Positions 8,845-17,688 of a stretch of 64,000 nt of DNA are shown here, piece after piece (position 1 is the first letter of the stretch; each line of letters starts with the position of its first letter). This DNA comes from Crocinitomicaceae bacterium (GTDB lineage Bacteria; Bacteroidota; Bacteroidia; Flavobacteriales_D; Crocinitomicaceae). Under the pieces are notes generated by a model, which was not told the DNA's origin, did not search any database, and saw only the letters and a list, made by a program, of their open reading frames with translations. A program made the position numbers and the translations under genes. The DNA lies in NCBI GenBank assembly GCA_024643725.1, contig JAHEMJ010000014.1, positions 445,766 to 509,765 of the forward strand, given 5' to 3'.

Positions 8845-9005
8845 AAGGGCATGCTTTTTTCGGACTTTACATATAAGTTAGTAACTTCGTTATCAATTCA
8901 ACGAGTTGATTGAAACGTTGCTGTACCAAAATTAGAAAACATGCTGATTGGTACGACGTTTTGCGGTGAATTCTTTTGAAATAAATGTTAACAAACAGAA
9001 CAACT

Positions 9006-9575
9006 ATGTTTTTAGAACAATTTCCAGTAGAGGGCAGGGCAAATGGATGGATCGAAGTGATCTGTGGCTCGATGTTCTCTGGAAAAACAGAAGAACTCAT
9101 TCGCCGCATACGAAGAGCAGAATTTGCCAACCAACCCATTCTATTGTTTAAACCTCAAATCGATAATCGATATAGTGATAACCATGTCGTAAGTCATAAA
9201 GGAAGTTCCTTTGAAGCAGTCATTGTTGCGAATTCTCAGGACATTCTTGTAGCTTGGAAAGGACAAAAGGTCGTAGCCATTGATGAAGCTCAGTTTTTTG
9301 ATGAACAGATCATTTCTATTTGCAATGAACTGGCAAATAAAGGAGTTCGGGTCATTGTTGCAGGACTAGACATGGACTACCAAGGGAAGGCTTTCGGTCC
9401 AATGCCCCAATTAATGGCAGTTGCCGAATATGTGACAAAGGTTCATGCGATTTGTGTATCCTGTGGAAATTTAGCCCATTATTCGCAACGTACGGTTCAA
9501 CAAACCGAACAGGTTTTGGTCGGTGCGGTTGAGAAATACCGTCCACTTTGTCGTACCTGCTACCAACAAAAGTAA
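9006..9575 (+). CDS. tdk: Thymidine kinase
   Basis: 189 residues of the type II thymidine kinase family, which phosphorylates thymidine for salvage. Visible motifs: P-loop GSMFSGKT (21-28), DEAQFF (93-98), the lid/substrate region GKAFGPMPQLM, and a zinc site from two Cys pairs (CVSC near 151-154 and CRTC near 181-184). The ATG at 9006 gives MFLEQF, the usual start for bacteroidete homologues; the ATG at 8985 adds seven unlikely residues. The murF-alr fusion follows almost immediately. Confidence 0.95.
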   Translation: MFLEQFPVEGRANGWIEVICGSMFSGKTEELIRRIRRAEFANQPILLFKPQIDNRYSDNHVVSHKGSSFEAVIVANSQDILVAWKGQKVVAIDEAQFFDEQIISICNELANKGVRVIVAGLDMDYQGKAFGPMPQLMAVAEYVTKVHAICVSCGNLAHYSQRTVQQTEQVLVGAVEKYRPLCRTCYQQK

Positions 9576-9576
9576 A

Positions 9577-11853
9577 TTGAACTTACATTGGACATATCAG
9601 GAATTCTTGTCCCACCTCGGTGGCGAAAGTGTTGGAACCATTCCACAAGGACCTGTTCGAGAAATCGTTTATGATTCAAGAAAAATAATTTCAGCTCCCG
9701 GTTTAGTCTTTTTTGCTTTAAATGGAGCATTTCGAAATGGACAATCGTTTTTGGCGGATGCCTACGATAAAGGTGTGCGCATTTTTGTTGTCGAGCGTCT
9801 TCCAGCTTACATGTGGGAGGATGCTAGTTTTATTCTGGTGGAAAACAGTTTGAAGGCACTTCAAAAATTAGCTGCAAGCCATCGAAAAGGCATTCATTAT
9901 CCCATTGTTGCGATTACGGGAAGTTTAGGTAAAACGACAGTAAAAGAATGGATGTACCATTTGCTTTCTGGAAAGCTCCAGGTCTATCGTAGTCCTAAGA
10001 GTTACAATTCTCAATTGGGAGTAGCGCTCTCTATTTTGCAGTTACCCAAAGTCGCGGATTTAGGAATCATTGAGGTGGCCGTGACACATCCGGGCGAAAT
10101 GGCTGCCATGCGAGAAATGCTTGCACCTGACGCTGGGGTCTTGACCAATATTTTGCCAAGTCATGCACGAGAATTCACGAGCATTCATGCGTATGCAAAT
10201 GAACTCACTTCGTTATTTAGTGACTGTCATTGGGTCCTTACTTCTTGTGTTGAACAAGGATTAATTCAAGTAAAAAACCTGGCAATTCTACCGAATGAAT
10301 TAGCAGAATTTGAAGAGGAAATACAGTTTACCGATGAAAATAACCATCAAAATGCGCGCTTGGCTATACATGCAGCAAGTAGGTTTTTATCGGTGGATAA
10401 AGAACGTGTCAAATCCTTACCACATTTGGCCATGCGCCTAGAGACTTATGAAGGAATCAATGGTTCATTGATCATAAATGATACCTATACCATGGATGTG
10501 GAAGCATTCAAAAGTTCCTTGTCTTACCAACTCGCTATCGCCAACGGTAGAAAACGCATCACCTTAATCGGATTGGAACCTGAACAGGCAGGATTGACAT
10601 CCAAATTAAATGAATTGTGTCAGGAATTCGGAGTTCAGGAAATTCACTTTTGCCAAAAGGACGAGGAATTAACAGTTGATATTTCTCATGCACTTGTTTT
10701 GGTGAAAGGTGAACGATTCATGCAGCGCATCGCGAATCGATTGAAATTAAAACAGCATAAAACACAACTGAACTACGATTTGTCTGCGCTCAAACATAAT
10801 TTGAACCAATACAAATCGTCTTTACGTCCGATGACTAAAATGTTGGTCATGGTCAAAGCACAGTCATATGGCGCTGGACTAACAACCTTAGCGAGTTATT
10901 TGGAAAAACAAGGTGTCGATTATTTTGGTGTAGCCTATGCAGATGAGGGAGTTGAATTGCGTAAAGCAGGAATAAAAACGCCGATTCTCGTCATGAATAC
11001 AGAGGAAGAAGGCATGGAATCTTGTGTTGAATTTCAATTGGAACCAGCGATTTATGATTTTGAACAATTGGATGAATTACTAAAAACCCTTATCGCACAA
11101 GAGAAAACGGCATATCCCATTCACATTAAGTTGGATACGGGAATGAAACGTTTGGGATTTCATCCTTCAGAGGTTCAACAATTAATGGAAATAATATCTG
11201 CGCAACCTGAAGTCCGGGTAAAAAGTGTTTATAGTCACCTGGCAGATGCCGATAATCCTTCCTCAGATTTTACCTTGAAACAAATTCAATTGTTTGAAAC
11301 ACTGAGCAATCAAATAGCGCAGTCTTTGTCCTATCCCTTCATGAAACACATACTGAATTCTGAAGGAATGGCGAATTATCCATCTGCACAGTTTGACATG
11401 GTGCGTTTGGGAATAGGATTGTTTGGCTTAAGTTCGAATGCGTCTTTTCAAAAACGCTTGAAACCTGTCATCGAATGGACCAGCAGTATTTCGCAAATAA
11501 AACAGATTCAGAAAGGGGAGAGCATTGGCTATGGACAAACATTTGTTGCGCCGAGAGACATGAAAATTGCGACCATACCGATTGGCTATGCAGATGGATT
11601 TAAACGTAGTTTGAGTAACGGAAAGGGATGTGTTTTCATCGAAAATGTTGCTTGTCCGGTCTTAGGAAGAGTCTGCATGGACATGATCATGGTTGATCTT
11701 GGAGCACGCAATGTGAATGTCAAATCAAAGGTGGAAATCATCGGAGAAAACCAAACACTTTCGGATTTCGCAAGGTCCTGCGATACAATTGGATACGAAA
11801 TACTTACATCCATCTCACCTCGAGTGCACCGTAGTTATTCGGAAGAGGAATAA
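9577..11853 (+). CDS. MurF-alanine racemase fusion protein; MurF half lacks catalytic lysine
   Basis: 758 residues. Residues 1 to about 395 are Mur-ligase-like: P-loop GSLGKTT (115-121), the NHQN ribose/adenine segment, MRLE, and NDTYTMD (301-307). Residues about 396-758 are a full alanine racemase: PLP lysine in VKAQSYG (K427), catalytic tyrosine in GYGQTF (Y652), RLGIGLFG and CMDMIMVD. The fusion is common in Bacteroidota and joins D-Ala supply to UDP-MurNAc-pentapeptide synthesis. The racemase half looks intact. The ligase half is short and lacks the Lys usually carbamylated (Leu210 in its place), so its activity is doubtful. The TTG at 9577, just after the tdk stop, is the likely start; the ATG at 9523 would translate tdk's zinc region out of frame. 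Confidence 0.9.
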   Translation: MNLHWTYQEFLSHLGGESVGTIPQGPVREIVYDSRKIISAPGLVFFALNGAFRNGQSFLADAYDKGVRIFVVERLPAYMWEDASFILVENSLKALQKLAASHRKGIHYPIVAITGSLGKTTVKEWMYHLLSGKLQVYRSPKSYNSQLGVALSILQLPKVADLGIIEVAVTHPGEMAAMREMLAPDAGVLTNILPSHAREFTSIHAYANELTSLFSDCHWVLTSCVEQGLIQVKNLAILPNELAEFEEEIQFTDENNHQNARLAIHAASRFLSVDKERVKSLPHLAMRLETYEGINGSLIINDTYTMDVEAFKSSLSYQLAIANGRKRITLIGLEPEQAGLTSKLNELCQEFGVQEIHFCQKDEELTVDISHALVLVKGERFMQRIANRLKLKQHKTQLNYDLSALKHNLNQYKSSLRPMTKMLVMVKAQSYGAGLTTLASYLEKQGVDYFGVAYADEGVELRKAGIKTPILVMNTEEEGMESCVEFQLEPAIYDFEQLDELLKTLIAQEKTAYPIHIKLDTGMKRLGFHPSEVQQLMEIISAQPEVRVKSVYSHLADADNPSSDFTLKQIQLFETLSNQIAQSLSYPFMKHILNSEGMANYPSAQFDMVRLGIGLFGLSSNASFQKRLKPVIEWTSSISQIKQIQKGESIGYGQTFVAPRDMKIATIPIGYADGFKRSLSNGKGCVFIENVACPVLGRVCMDMIMVDLGARNVNVKSKVEIIGENQTLSDFARSCDTIGYEILTSISPRVHRSYSEEE

Positions 11854-11857
11854 AGCT

Positions 11858-11865
11858 TATTTTTG
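11858..11865 (+). promoter_or_regulatory. -7 element TATTTTTG
   Basis: TAnnTTTG match directly after the murF-alr stop codon and 9 bases before the ATG at 11875. It probably starts the transcript for the outer-membrane-type protein and the XRE-like gene behind it. No clear -33 partner. Confidence 0.45.
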
Positions 11866-11874
11866 TTAAAATCT

Positions 11875-12987
11875 ATGATGATGAAAAAAACGTTCATGCT
11901 ATTCATTTTGTTCGTATTTGCAACACAATGGAATTCCTTGTCGGCTCAAGTTGTTTCCGCTGATACGAATGTATACCGTGTGGTAAAATCAAACAAACAA
12001 GAGTATATCGGGAAAATACTGAGCGATGATGGACGCGAAGTGCTATTGGAAACCAATACATTGGGAAAAATATACATTCCTAAATCTGACATTCAATCGA
12101 TCACGATCATTCACCCAGAAAGGGATATGGTGGATAATGAATACAGAGGGACGGGTGTCTTTACTACACGATACCAATTTAGCACGAATGCTTTCCCCAT
12201 CGAAAAGCACGATAACTATGCCTTAATTAATTTATACGGTCCAGAGGTGCACTTTTCTGTTTCAAAGCAGTTTTCCGTGGGTGTAATGGCGACATGGATT
12301 GCTAGTCCGATCGTTTTAGCTTTGAAATACACCATACCAACAAGAAATGAAAAGCTCAATTTTGGTTTTGGTACCTTGATGGGAAGCGTTGGTTATTTAA
12401 ACAAAGGAAGAGGTTACGGAGGATTACATTGGGCCATGGCGACCTATGGTGACCGTAAAAATAACGTGACTGTATCATTTGGATATGCTTACCTTAATAC
12501 GGGGATGAACACGGGTGAACAAATGTACGAGCCGGGAACCTTTCTGGCGGATAATAAATATGGTTATTGGGAATTCCCTCAATTAACACCAATTAATTAC
12601 AAAACGCCCACAATTAAGGCTCCAGTAATTGGAATTGCGGGAATTGCAACGGTTGGAAAGAAGGCAAGTTTTGTCGTAGACATGATGTTTGTTTTTGGCA
12701 AAAAGGTGGATGTTATCCGAAGTCAAAGTATCGTTAATTCGTACGATCAATCAACCGGTTATCCCGCAGCAACAACGGTAGGACCCGTTAGTTCTTTTGA
12801 GCAAACGACTCATTCCGTGAATTGTTTGATCATGCCTGGAATGCGCTTCCAGAAATCAGAACATACGGCATTTCAGGTTTCTTTAGCTGGAATTATCGGA
12901 CGCTCAGTGACACAAAATGTGGGTTCGTTGACTGTCAATCGTTATTCTTTTCCAGTCCCAATGTGCACCTGGTTTTATAAATTTTAA
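11875..12987 (+). CDS. Secreted or outer-membrane protein of unknown function
   Basis: 370 residues. A signal peptide (MMMKKTFMLFILFVF to about residue 25) precedes a small beta domain containing EYIGKILSDDGREVLLET and GKIYIPKSDIQSI, a pattern common in uncharacterised Bacteroidota exported proteins. The rest (about 90-370) is rich in Gly and aromatic residues in alternating patterns that suggest an outer-membrane beta-barrel, ending in an aromatic YKF. No enzymatic motif was recognised. The ATG at 11875 is preferred to the upstream TTG because it abuts the signal peptide. The XRE-like gene follows after three bases. Confidence 0.75.
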   Translation: MMMKKTFMLFILFVFATQWNSLSAQVVSADTNVYRVVKSNKQEYIGKILSDDGREVLLETNTLGKIYIPKSDIQSITIIHPERDMVDNEYRGTGVFTTRYQFSTNAFPIEKHDNYALINLYGPEVHFSVSKQFSVGVMATWIASPIVLALKYTIPTRNEKLNFGFGTLMGSVGYLNKGRGYGGLHWAMATYGDRKNNVTVSFGYAYLNTGMNTGEQMYEPGTFLADNKYGYWEFPQLTPINYKTPTIKAPVIGIAGIATVGKKASFVVDMMFVFGKKVDVIRSQSIVNSYDQSTGYPAATTVGPVSSFEQTTHSVNCLIMPGMRFQKSEHTAFQVSLAGIIGRSVTQNVGSLTVNRYSFPVPMCTWFYKF

Positions 12988-12990
12988 GGC

Positions 12991-14004
12991 ATGCAAACCC
13001 TGCAATCAGATTTATTGAATTTAGTAAGACTTAAACTTCATGGTGGAGACTCCATGGGGTATGTACTCAGCGATGTTTTGCATGTCAGTCAAGATGCAGC
13101 ATACCGACGCTTACGCGGTGAAACAGCACTGACGATTGATGAGGTCCAACGCATTTGTAAGGCCTTTGATATTTCTTTTGACGCGCTCATCCAACAAAAA
13201 GCTGGAAATGTGGTTTTTGGATACACGCCATTAAATGCATATGACTTTAGTTTAGAATCCTATTTGGAAGGAATTTTAGAGTCCTTCCAACGCTTAAAGT
13301 CATTGGATGATCCACGTATCATTTTGACCATCAATAATGTCCATTTCTTTCAGTTAATTAATGTCCCTCAATTACTTCGTTTTCGCTTGTTTTTTTGGGC
13401 CAAAACACACTTGCAAATTCCAGAATACCAAAACATGCTCTTTAAACATGAAAAGGTAACGGAACGAGCTTTTGAGCTGGGAAAAAACATTGTTGCGATG
13501 TATAACTCCATTCCTTCGATTGAAATCTTTGATCCAGAATTAATGCGTGGATTCATGCGTCAAATCTTGTACTATTTCAAATCGAATATGTTTGAAGATC
13601 CGTCGTATGCCTTATTTCTGTGTGATCGCGCTATAATGTTCTCCCAACATTTAAAGGCACAAGCGGACTGTGGTAAGAAGTTCATTTATGGAACCCATCC
13701 CCCAGAACAAGGTAATCAATTCGAAATGTACTTGAACGAAACCATCAATTCTGATGCAGCATTCTATTATGAAAGCAAAGAAAAAAAGGGATTGTACGTG
13801 ACGCATAACATTATGAATTATTTGCAAACGACGGATGAACAGTATGTGTCAGATACCAAGCAAGTCCTTGACAAACAACTCGCGAATTCAAGTTTAATCA
13901 GTGTGGTGAACGAAAAGGAACGCAATAATTACTTCTTTGAATTCGAAAAAACCATCAAGATGTTCCGTAAAAAAATCGAAGCGGACATCGAGTTTAACTC
14001 ATAG
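12991..14004 (+). CDS. XRE-like helix-turn-helix regulator with helical C-terminal domain
   Basis: 337 residues. Residues 5-65 resemble a Cro/C1-type helix-turn-helix: VLSDVLHVSQDAAYRRLRG is the recognition region, followed by LTIDEVQRICKAFDISFDALI. The remaining ~270 residues are mainly helical with many aromatic residues and no recognised domain; they might bind a ligand or partner. It probably regulates nearby envelope genes, by position only. It is probably cotranscribed with the preceding outer-membrane-type gene (3-base gap). Confidence 0.78.
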   Translation: MQTLQSDLLNLVRLKLHGGDSMGYVLSDVLHVSQDAAYRRLRGETALTIDEVQRICKAFDISFDALIQQKAGNVVFGYTPLNAYDFSLESYLEGILESFQRLKSLDDPRIILTINNVHFFQLINVPQLLRFRLFFWAKTHLQIPEYQNMLFKHEKVTERAFELGKNIVAMYNSIPSIEIFDPELMRGFMRQILYYFKSNMFEDPSYALFLCDRAIMFSQHLKAQADCGKKFIYGTHPPEQGNQFEMYLNETINSDAAFYYESKEKKGLYVTHNIMNYLQTTDEQYVSDTKQVLDKQLANSSLISVVNEKERNNYFFEFEKTIKMFRKKIEADIEFNS

Positions 14005-14050
14005 TTGCGAAAAACGCAAATAGTTACTGAAGCCTTGCTGAATTCAGTTT
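14005..14050 (+). other. Two small hairpins in the gap after the XRE-like gene
   Basis: TTGCG-AAAAA-CGCAA (14005-14019) is followed by ACTGAA...TTCAGT (14026-14048) and a T-rich stretch. The second could be a weak terminator, but the T-run is interrupted. No other feature was seen in this 95-base gap. Confidence 0.3.
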
Positions 14051-14099
14051 TCGTTTTCGTGAAAAATGCAGAAATATTTGCAGTATAAATTTAAACGAG

Positions 14100-15269
14100 A
14101 TGAAAAAAACACTTTTACTTCTTACCGCTTGTCTTTTTGGGATAATCAGTCAAGCACAAACGGATAAAATGCCTACCATCGCTATTGCGAATCCGAATGT
14201 CAATGGATTAACATTCAAACCTGAATCCGTTGCGAAAATGATGCGCTTAGAAACCATTAAACTCCAAAAGTATAAAGTCTATGACGAATACGATATGGCA
14301 GATGTATTGAAAACAAAGGAAGAATTCCGTACCCAATGCTATGGTCAAAATTGCTTAATTAAATTGGGGACCGAATTAAACGTGGATTATGTGATGTGCG
14401 GAAGCATCGATGGACTCGGGAATAAAATTGCCGTGACGATGAAGATTGTGGATGTAAAAAATCAAACGTTGTTTAAATCTTCGGTGAAAGAATTCGATAA
14501 CCAAGAAACAGAAATCCAACGCATGATTGAAATCATCCTTGCTGAAATGCATGGATTTGCTGTTGATAAAGTAACATCTGATCGCTTGGCGTTTAAAAAC
14601 GAAGTGATTACTTCAAATAACATTGGGAAAATCAATAATTCTGGACCCCGAATTGGTGGGGCAGCTCTTGTTGGTTCATTGAACGAGTTTGCCACGCGTC
14701 CAACTTCTCAAGGCGGACTCAACATTGCACCATTTGTTTCTATGATTGGCTACCAATTTGAAGGACAATATGTAGGAACAGAAAACTTTTCTGCTTTAGT
14801 TGAAGGAATTGTGAATGTCTCCGGATTAGAACAGGGGAGATTTTTGCCTTCGTTTACGTTGATGAATGGATTCCGTTTTGGAAAAAGTGGTTGGGAATTT
14901 GCCTTCGGTCCACGTTTAAGCGTAAAACATACGTCACAAGGCTTCTTCGACACGAAAAACATTTACGGGCAAAATTCACAGTATTTTTCTCAGTCGGATT
15001 GGACACAATACCAGTCAAATCATAATGTTACCTTAGATGGTTCTTATTCTTTTGAAGAAAACTTAGATATGCGTGGCACAACAAAATTGAGCACAAGTTT
15101 TGTCATCGCTTTTGGTAGAACTTTCCGTGCTGGATCGTTAAATGTCCCTGTCAACCTATTCTATACCTCACAAAGAGGTGGTGGATTTGCAGGAGTAAAT
15201 GTTGGGTTTAACGTTCAGAAAAGCAAACAACCAATCAATAAACCGGTTCCCCCTAAAGGGTACTACTAG
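14100..15269 (+). CDS. CsgG-like N-terminal domain plus beta-barrel-like protein
   Basis: 389 residues with a signal peptide ending near ISQAQ. Residues about 25-155 look like the CsgG/TolB-N-like fold seen in curli and LpoB-type proteins: the paired-cysteine segment CYGQNCLIKLGTELNVDYV, then a GSIDG turn and a strand VTMKIVDVKNQTLF. From about 185 to 389 the sequence is Gly- and aromatic-rich, with alternating strands like an outer-membrane barrel. The exact role is unknown. A strong terminator follows directly, so it ends its transcript. Confidence 0.72.
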   Translation: MKKTLLLLTACLFGIISQAQTDKMPTIAIANPNVNGLTFKPESVAKMMRLETIKLQKYKVYDEYDMADVLKTKEEFRTQCYGQNCLIKLGTELNVDYVMCGSIDGLGNKIAVTMKIVDVKNQTLFKSSVKEFDNQETEIQRMIEIILAEMHGFAVDKVTSDRLAFKNEVITSNNIGKINNSGPRIGGAALVGSLNEFATRPTSQGGLNIAPFVSMIGYQFEGQYVGTENFSALVEGIVNVSGLEQGRFLPSFTLMNGFRFGKSGWEFAFGPRLSVKHTSQGFFDTKNIYGQNSQYFSQSDWTQYQSNHNVTLDGSYSFEENLDMRGTTKLSTSFVIAFGRTFRAGSLNVPVNLFYTSQRGGGFAGVNVGFNVQKSKQPINKPVPPKGYY

Positions 15270-15272
15270 TAG

Positions 15273-15295
15273 AAGGGGCTTCGGCCCCTTTTTTT
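15273..15295 (+). terminator. Intrinsic terminator with UUCG loop
   Basis: AAGGGGC-TTCG-GCCCCTT forms a 7-bp stem with a very stable tetraloop, followed by a run of T. It lies three bases after the stop of the CsgG-like gene. Confidence 0.9.
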
Positions 15296-15329
15296 ATGCA
15301 CTAAAGGATGATTTAGACAGGGTATTTTG

Positions 15330-15337
15330 TAAATTTG
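15330..15337 (+). promoter_or_regulatory. -7 element TAAATTTG for the cyclase gene
   Basis: TAnnTTTG match 47 bases upstream of the ATG at 15385 and after the upstream terminator. An in-frame stop (TAA near 15340) lies between this element and the ATG, so the short start of the cyclase is supported. Confidence 0.5.
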
Positions 15338-15384
15338 TTTAAAGCGTACTTCAGTTCGATGTACGGAAAATAAATCCATCATTC

Positions 15385-16992
15385 ATGATTGAATTATCCC
15401 GTGAAATACATTTTTGGCAAACCTGGTGGTTTTGGGTCCTTACCACGATTATATTGTTTTTTGCCATTTTTATTTTCGTTCGAAGTAGAATTGAACGCTC
15501 TCGTAGAAATCAAGTACGTCTTGAAGTGAAAATCGCTGAAAGAACAAGGGAAATACGCCTTCAAAAAACGAAAATCGAAGAGCAAAATAGACTCATCGAA
15601 GAGGAAAAGAATAAGGTAATGCAACAACAAGCTTTGCTCCAAATTGAAAAGGATAAAACGGAACAATGGCTCAATAATACGCTTCCATCTGAAGTAGTAA
15701 TCGAATTAAAACGATCAGGAAAAGTAAAGGCACAAGGATTCAAGCAAGTTTCAGTCATGTTCACCGATGTTGTTGGATTCACTAAAATATCCGACACAAT
15801 GCAGCCGAGTCGCATTGTGTCAAAATTGGACATCCTTTTTCAAAAATTTGATGAAATCATCCAAGCGAATAATTTGGAAAAAATCAAAACTATTGGTGAC
15901 GCCTATATGTGTGCCGGAGGAGTGCCAATCGAGAACTCAACAAATCCCATCGATGCGTGTACGGCAGCCCTGCAAATCCAAGCTTTCATGGATAAGTTGA
16001 AATATGAGGCCATCGCGGATCATGAAGATTTTTGGGAAATCCGTTTGGGCATCAATACGGGTCCAGTGATTGCAGGGATTATCGGGAATATTCGTTTGGC
16101 ATATGATATTTGGGGTTCTACCGTGAATCTTGCACAACGAATGGAAATGTTGGGTGAACCAGGAAAAGTCACGATAACCGGACATACCTTTCAATTTATT
16201 GAGCCGTATTTCGAGTGTGAATACAAAGGGAAAGCACTAACAAAGTCTAGAGCAAAAGTCGACACCTATGTTGTCAATCGAATTAAACCAGAACTTTCCG
16301 TTAATGGGGAAGGACTCGTACCGAATGCGCGTTTTGAAGAAATTAAAAAACTGCATCACTACAGTTCCATTCGTTACTACAAAACAGAACACAATGTGCT
16401 TTCTTATTTAGAGAAAAACCTGTCTGATAAATTGTATTACCATTCCTTGAAACATACCAAAGATGTTGTTAAATCCGTTGAGCGGATTGCACTATTAGAA
16501 GGCGTGACAGACGAAGGACTTTTCTTATTGAAAACCGCTGCCATTCTTCATGATGCTGGATTTACAGAACGATACGACAATAACGAAGAAATTGGTGCGC
16601 GTATGGCAACGGAAATACTTCCTAAATATGGGTACTCGGAACAACACGTGAAAACAATTGTTGAATTAATCCATGCCACGGAACTCCCACATAAACCAAT
16701 CAATAAACTTCAAGAAATCATTTGTGATGCCGATTTAGATTACCTCGGAACAGATGACTTTGAAGAGATTGCCGACAGATTGCGTCGTGAATTAACAGAA
16801 ATGGGCAAAATCCAATCACGTAAACAATGGGATGAAATCCAAGTGAAATTCCTGAAACAGCATCAGTATTTTACTCAAACGGCGATTCAAATGCGCCAGG
16901 AGAAAAAGAATGAAAACATGCAATTGGTGATTGATCGACTGGAGGCCGATGCATACGAAGAAGCAGAAAACTCACAAGTAACGAACGCCTAA
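15385..16992 (+). CDS. Membrane adenylate cyclase with C-terminal HD phosphohydrolase domain
   Basis: 535 residues. Order: one membrane helix (about 14-32), a coiled coil (about 35-95), a class III cyclase domain (about 118-300) and an HD domain (about 345-470). Cyclase residues are complete: metal Asp128 and Asp172, adenine-selecting Lys168 and Asp241, transition-state Asn248 and Arg252, predicting ATP to cAMP. HD residues: His353/His357, His389-Asp390, His430, and Asp448/Asp450. The N-terminal FWQTWWFW is the junction that normally follows a beta-propeller plus Y_Y_Y periplasmic sensor, which is absent. Whether the HD domain degrades cAMP or another nucleotide is unknown. The 3' end overlaps the convergent DUF2490 gene by 21 bases. 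Confidence 0.9.
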   Translation: MIELSREIHFWQTWWFWVLTTIILFFAIFIFVRSRIERSRRNQVRLEVKIAERTREIRLQKTKIEEQNRLIEEEKNKVMQQQALLQIEKDKTEQWLNNTLPSEVVIELKRSGKVKAQGFKQVSVMFTDVVGFTKISDTMQPSRIVSKLDILFQKFDEIIQANNLEKIKTIGDAYMCAGGVPIENSTNPIDACTAALQIQAFMDKLKYEAIADHEDFWEIRLGINTGPVIAGIIGNIRLAYDIWGSTVNLAQRMEMLGEPGKVTITGHTFQFIEPYFECEYKGKALTKSRAKVDTYVVNRIKPELSVNGEGLVPNARFEEIKKLHHYSSIRYYKTEHNVLSYLEKNLSDKLYYHSLKHTKDVVKSVERIALLEGVTDEGLFLLKTAAILHDAGFTERYDNNEEIGARMATEILPKYGYSEQHVKTIVELIHATELPHKPINKLQEIICDADLDYLGTDDFEEIADRLRRELTEMGKIQSRKQWDEIQVKFLKQHQYFTQTAIQMRQEKKNENMQLVIDRLEADAYEEAENSQVTNA

Positions 16993-17688
16993 TCTCGGTT
17001 TTTTCGCCCCCTCTTTTTTCTTGCCCTCAAGGGTGTAGGAGTAGGAAAGATTTAAAATACTTCGATTCACTGGATTGGAAGCATTGATCTTTTGATCATA
17101 ATAATAACCGATTTCCAAATGATGTGGACCCTCTAATTCGAGTGCAACTCCTGCGTAATAGCGAATACGGGTGAACTGTTGTCCTTGTATCCCCTTCGTT
17201 GGATTATAGAAAAATTCGCAGCTCACTTTTGGAGTGAAGATGCTATTGTTTAAATCATAGCTATAACTCGGCTTAAAACGAAACGCTTTATCAAATTCAG
17301 GCTCATAGGTCCCAATCAATCGATTAAATGAATATTGATAACGAATACGAAATCCGAATGCATGCCGTTTCTCTAAATACGAAAATTGTAGGTTGCCATT
17401 GAGACGATGACTTGGCAAATAATTCCCATTCAACTCTCTGTTTGAAATCATACGGTAATCAATGGATGGACGAATGTACTTATTCAATTTATATTTCAAG
17501 GAAACTTGAGGGAAAATGGTGACAACCCCAACATTTCCAATGCGCGTTGTTAAATCAACTCCGTAAGACCATTCCTTGTTAATTTTTCCACTTGTGCCAA
17601 GTTCATTCCACACTTGAAAAACGGTAGTTTGACCCTGTAGAAGGGAAGAACAAAACAGGAGAAAACTGATGGTAAAAAAAGACTTCAT
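16972..17688 (-). CDS. DUF2490-type outer-membrane beta-barrel protein
   Basis: 238 residues with a signal peptide (MKSFFTISFLLFCSSLLQGQ). The remainder has alternating strands with many Tyr, Phe and Arg (FQVWNELGTSGKINKEW, HAFGFRIRYQYSFNRLIGTY) and matches the DUF2490 pattern of small outer-membrane barrels whose job is unknown. It is translated from an ATG that shares one base with the stop of the upstream lipoprotein gene (TAATG), so the two are probably coupled. Confidence 0.82.
   Translation of the reverse strand: MKSFFTISFLLFCSSLLQGQTTVFQVWNELGTSGKINKEWSYGVDLTTRIGNVGVVTIFPQVSLKYKLNKYIRPSIDYRMISNRELNGNYLPSHRLNGNLQFSYLEKRHAFGFRIRYQYSFNRLIGTYEPEFDKAFRFKPSYSYDLNNSIFTPKVSCEFFYNPTKGIQGQQFTRIRYYAGVALELEGPHHLEIGYYYDQKINASNPVNRSILNLSYSYTLEGKKKEGAKKPRLGVRYL

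Noticed and set aside
8867..9139. Minus-strand frame over the tdk start
   Set aside because: Antisense of tdk's P-loop region.
9523..9576. ATG start for murF-alr inside tdk
   Set aside because: The extra 18 residues are the shifted reading of tdk's zinc region and do not resemble MurF.
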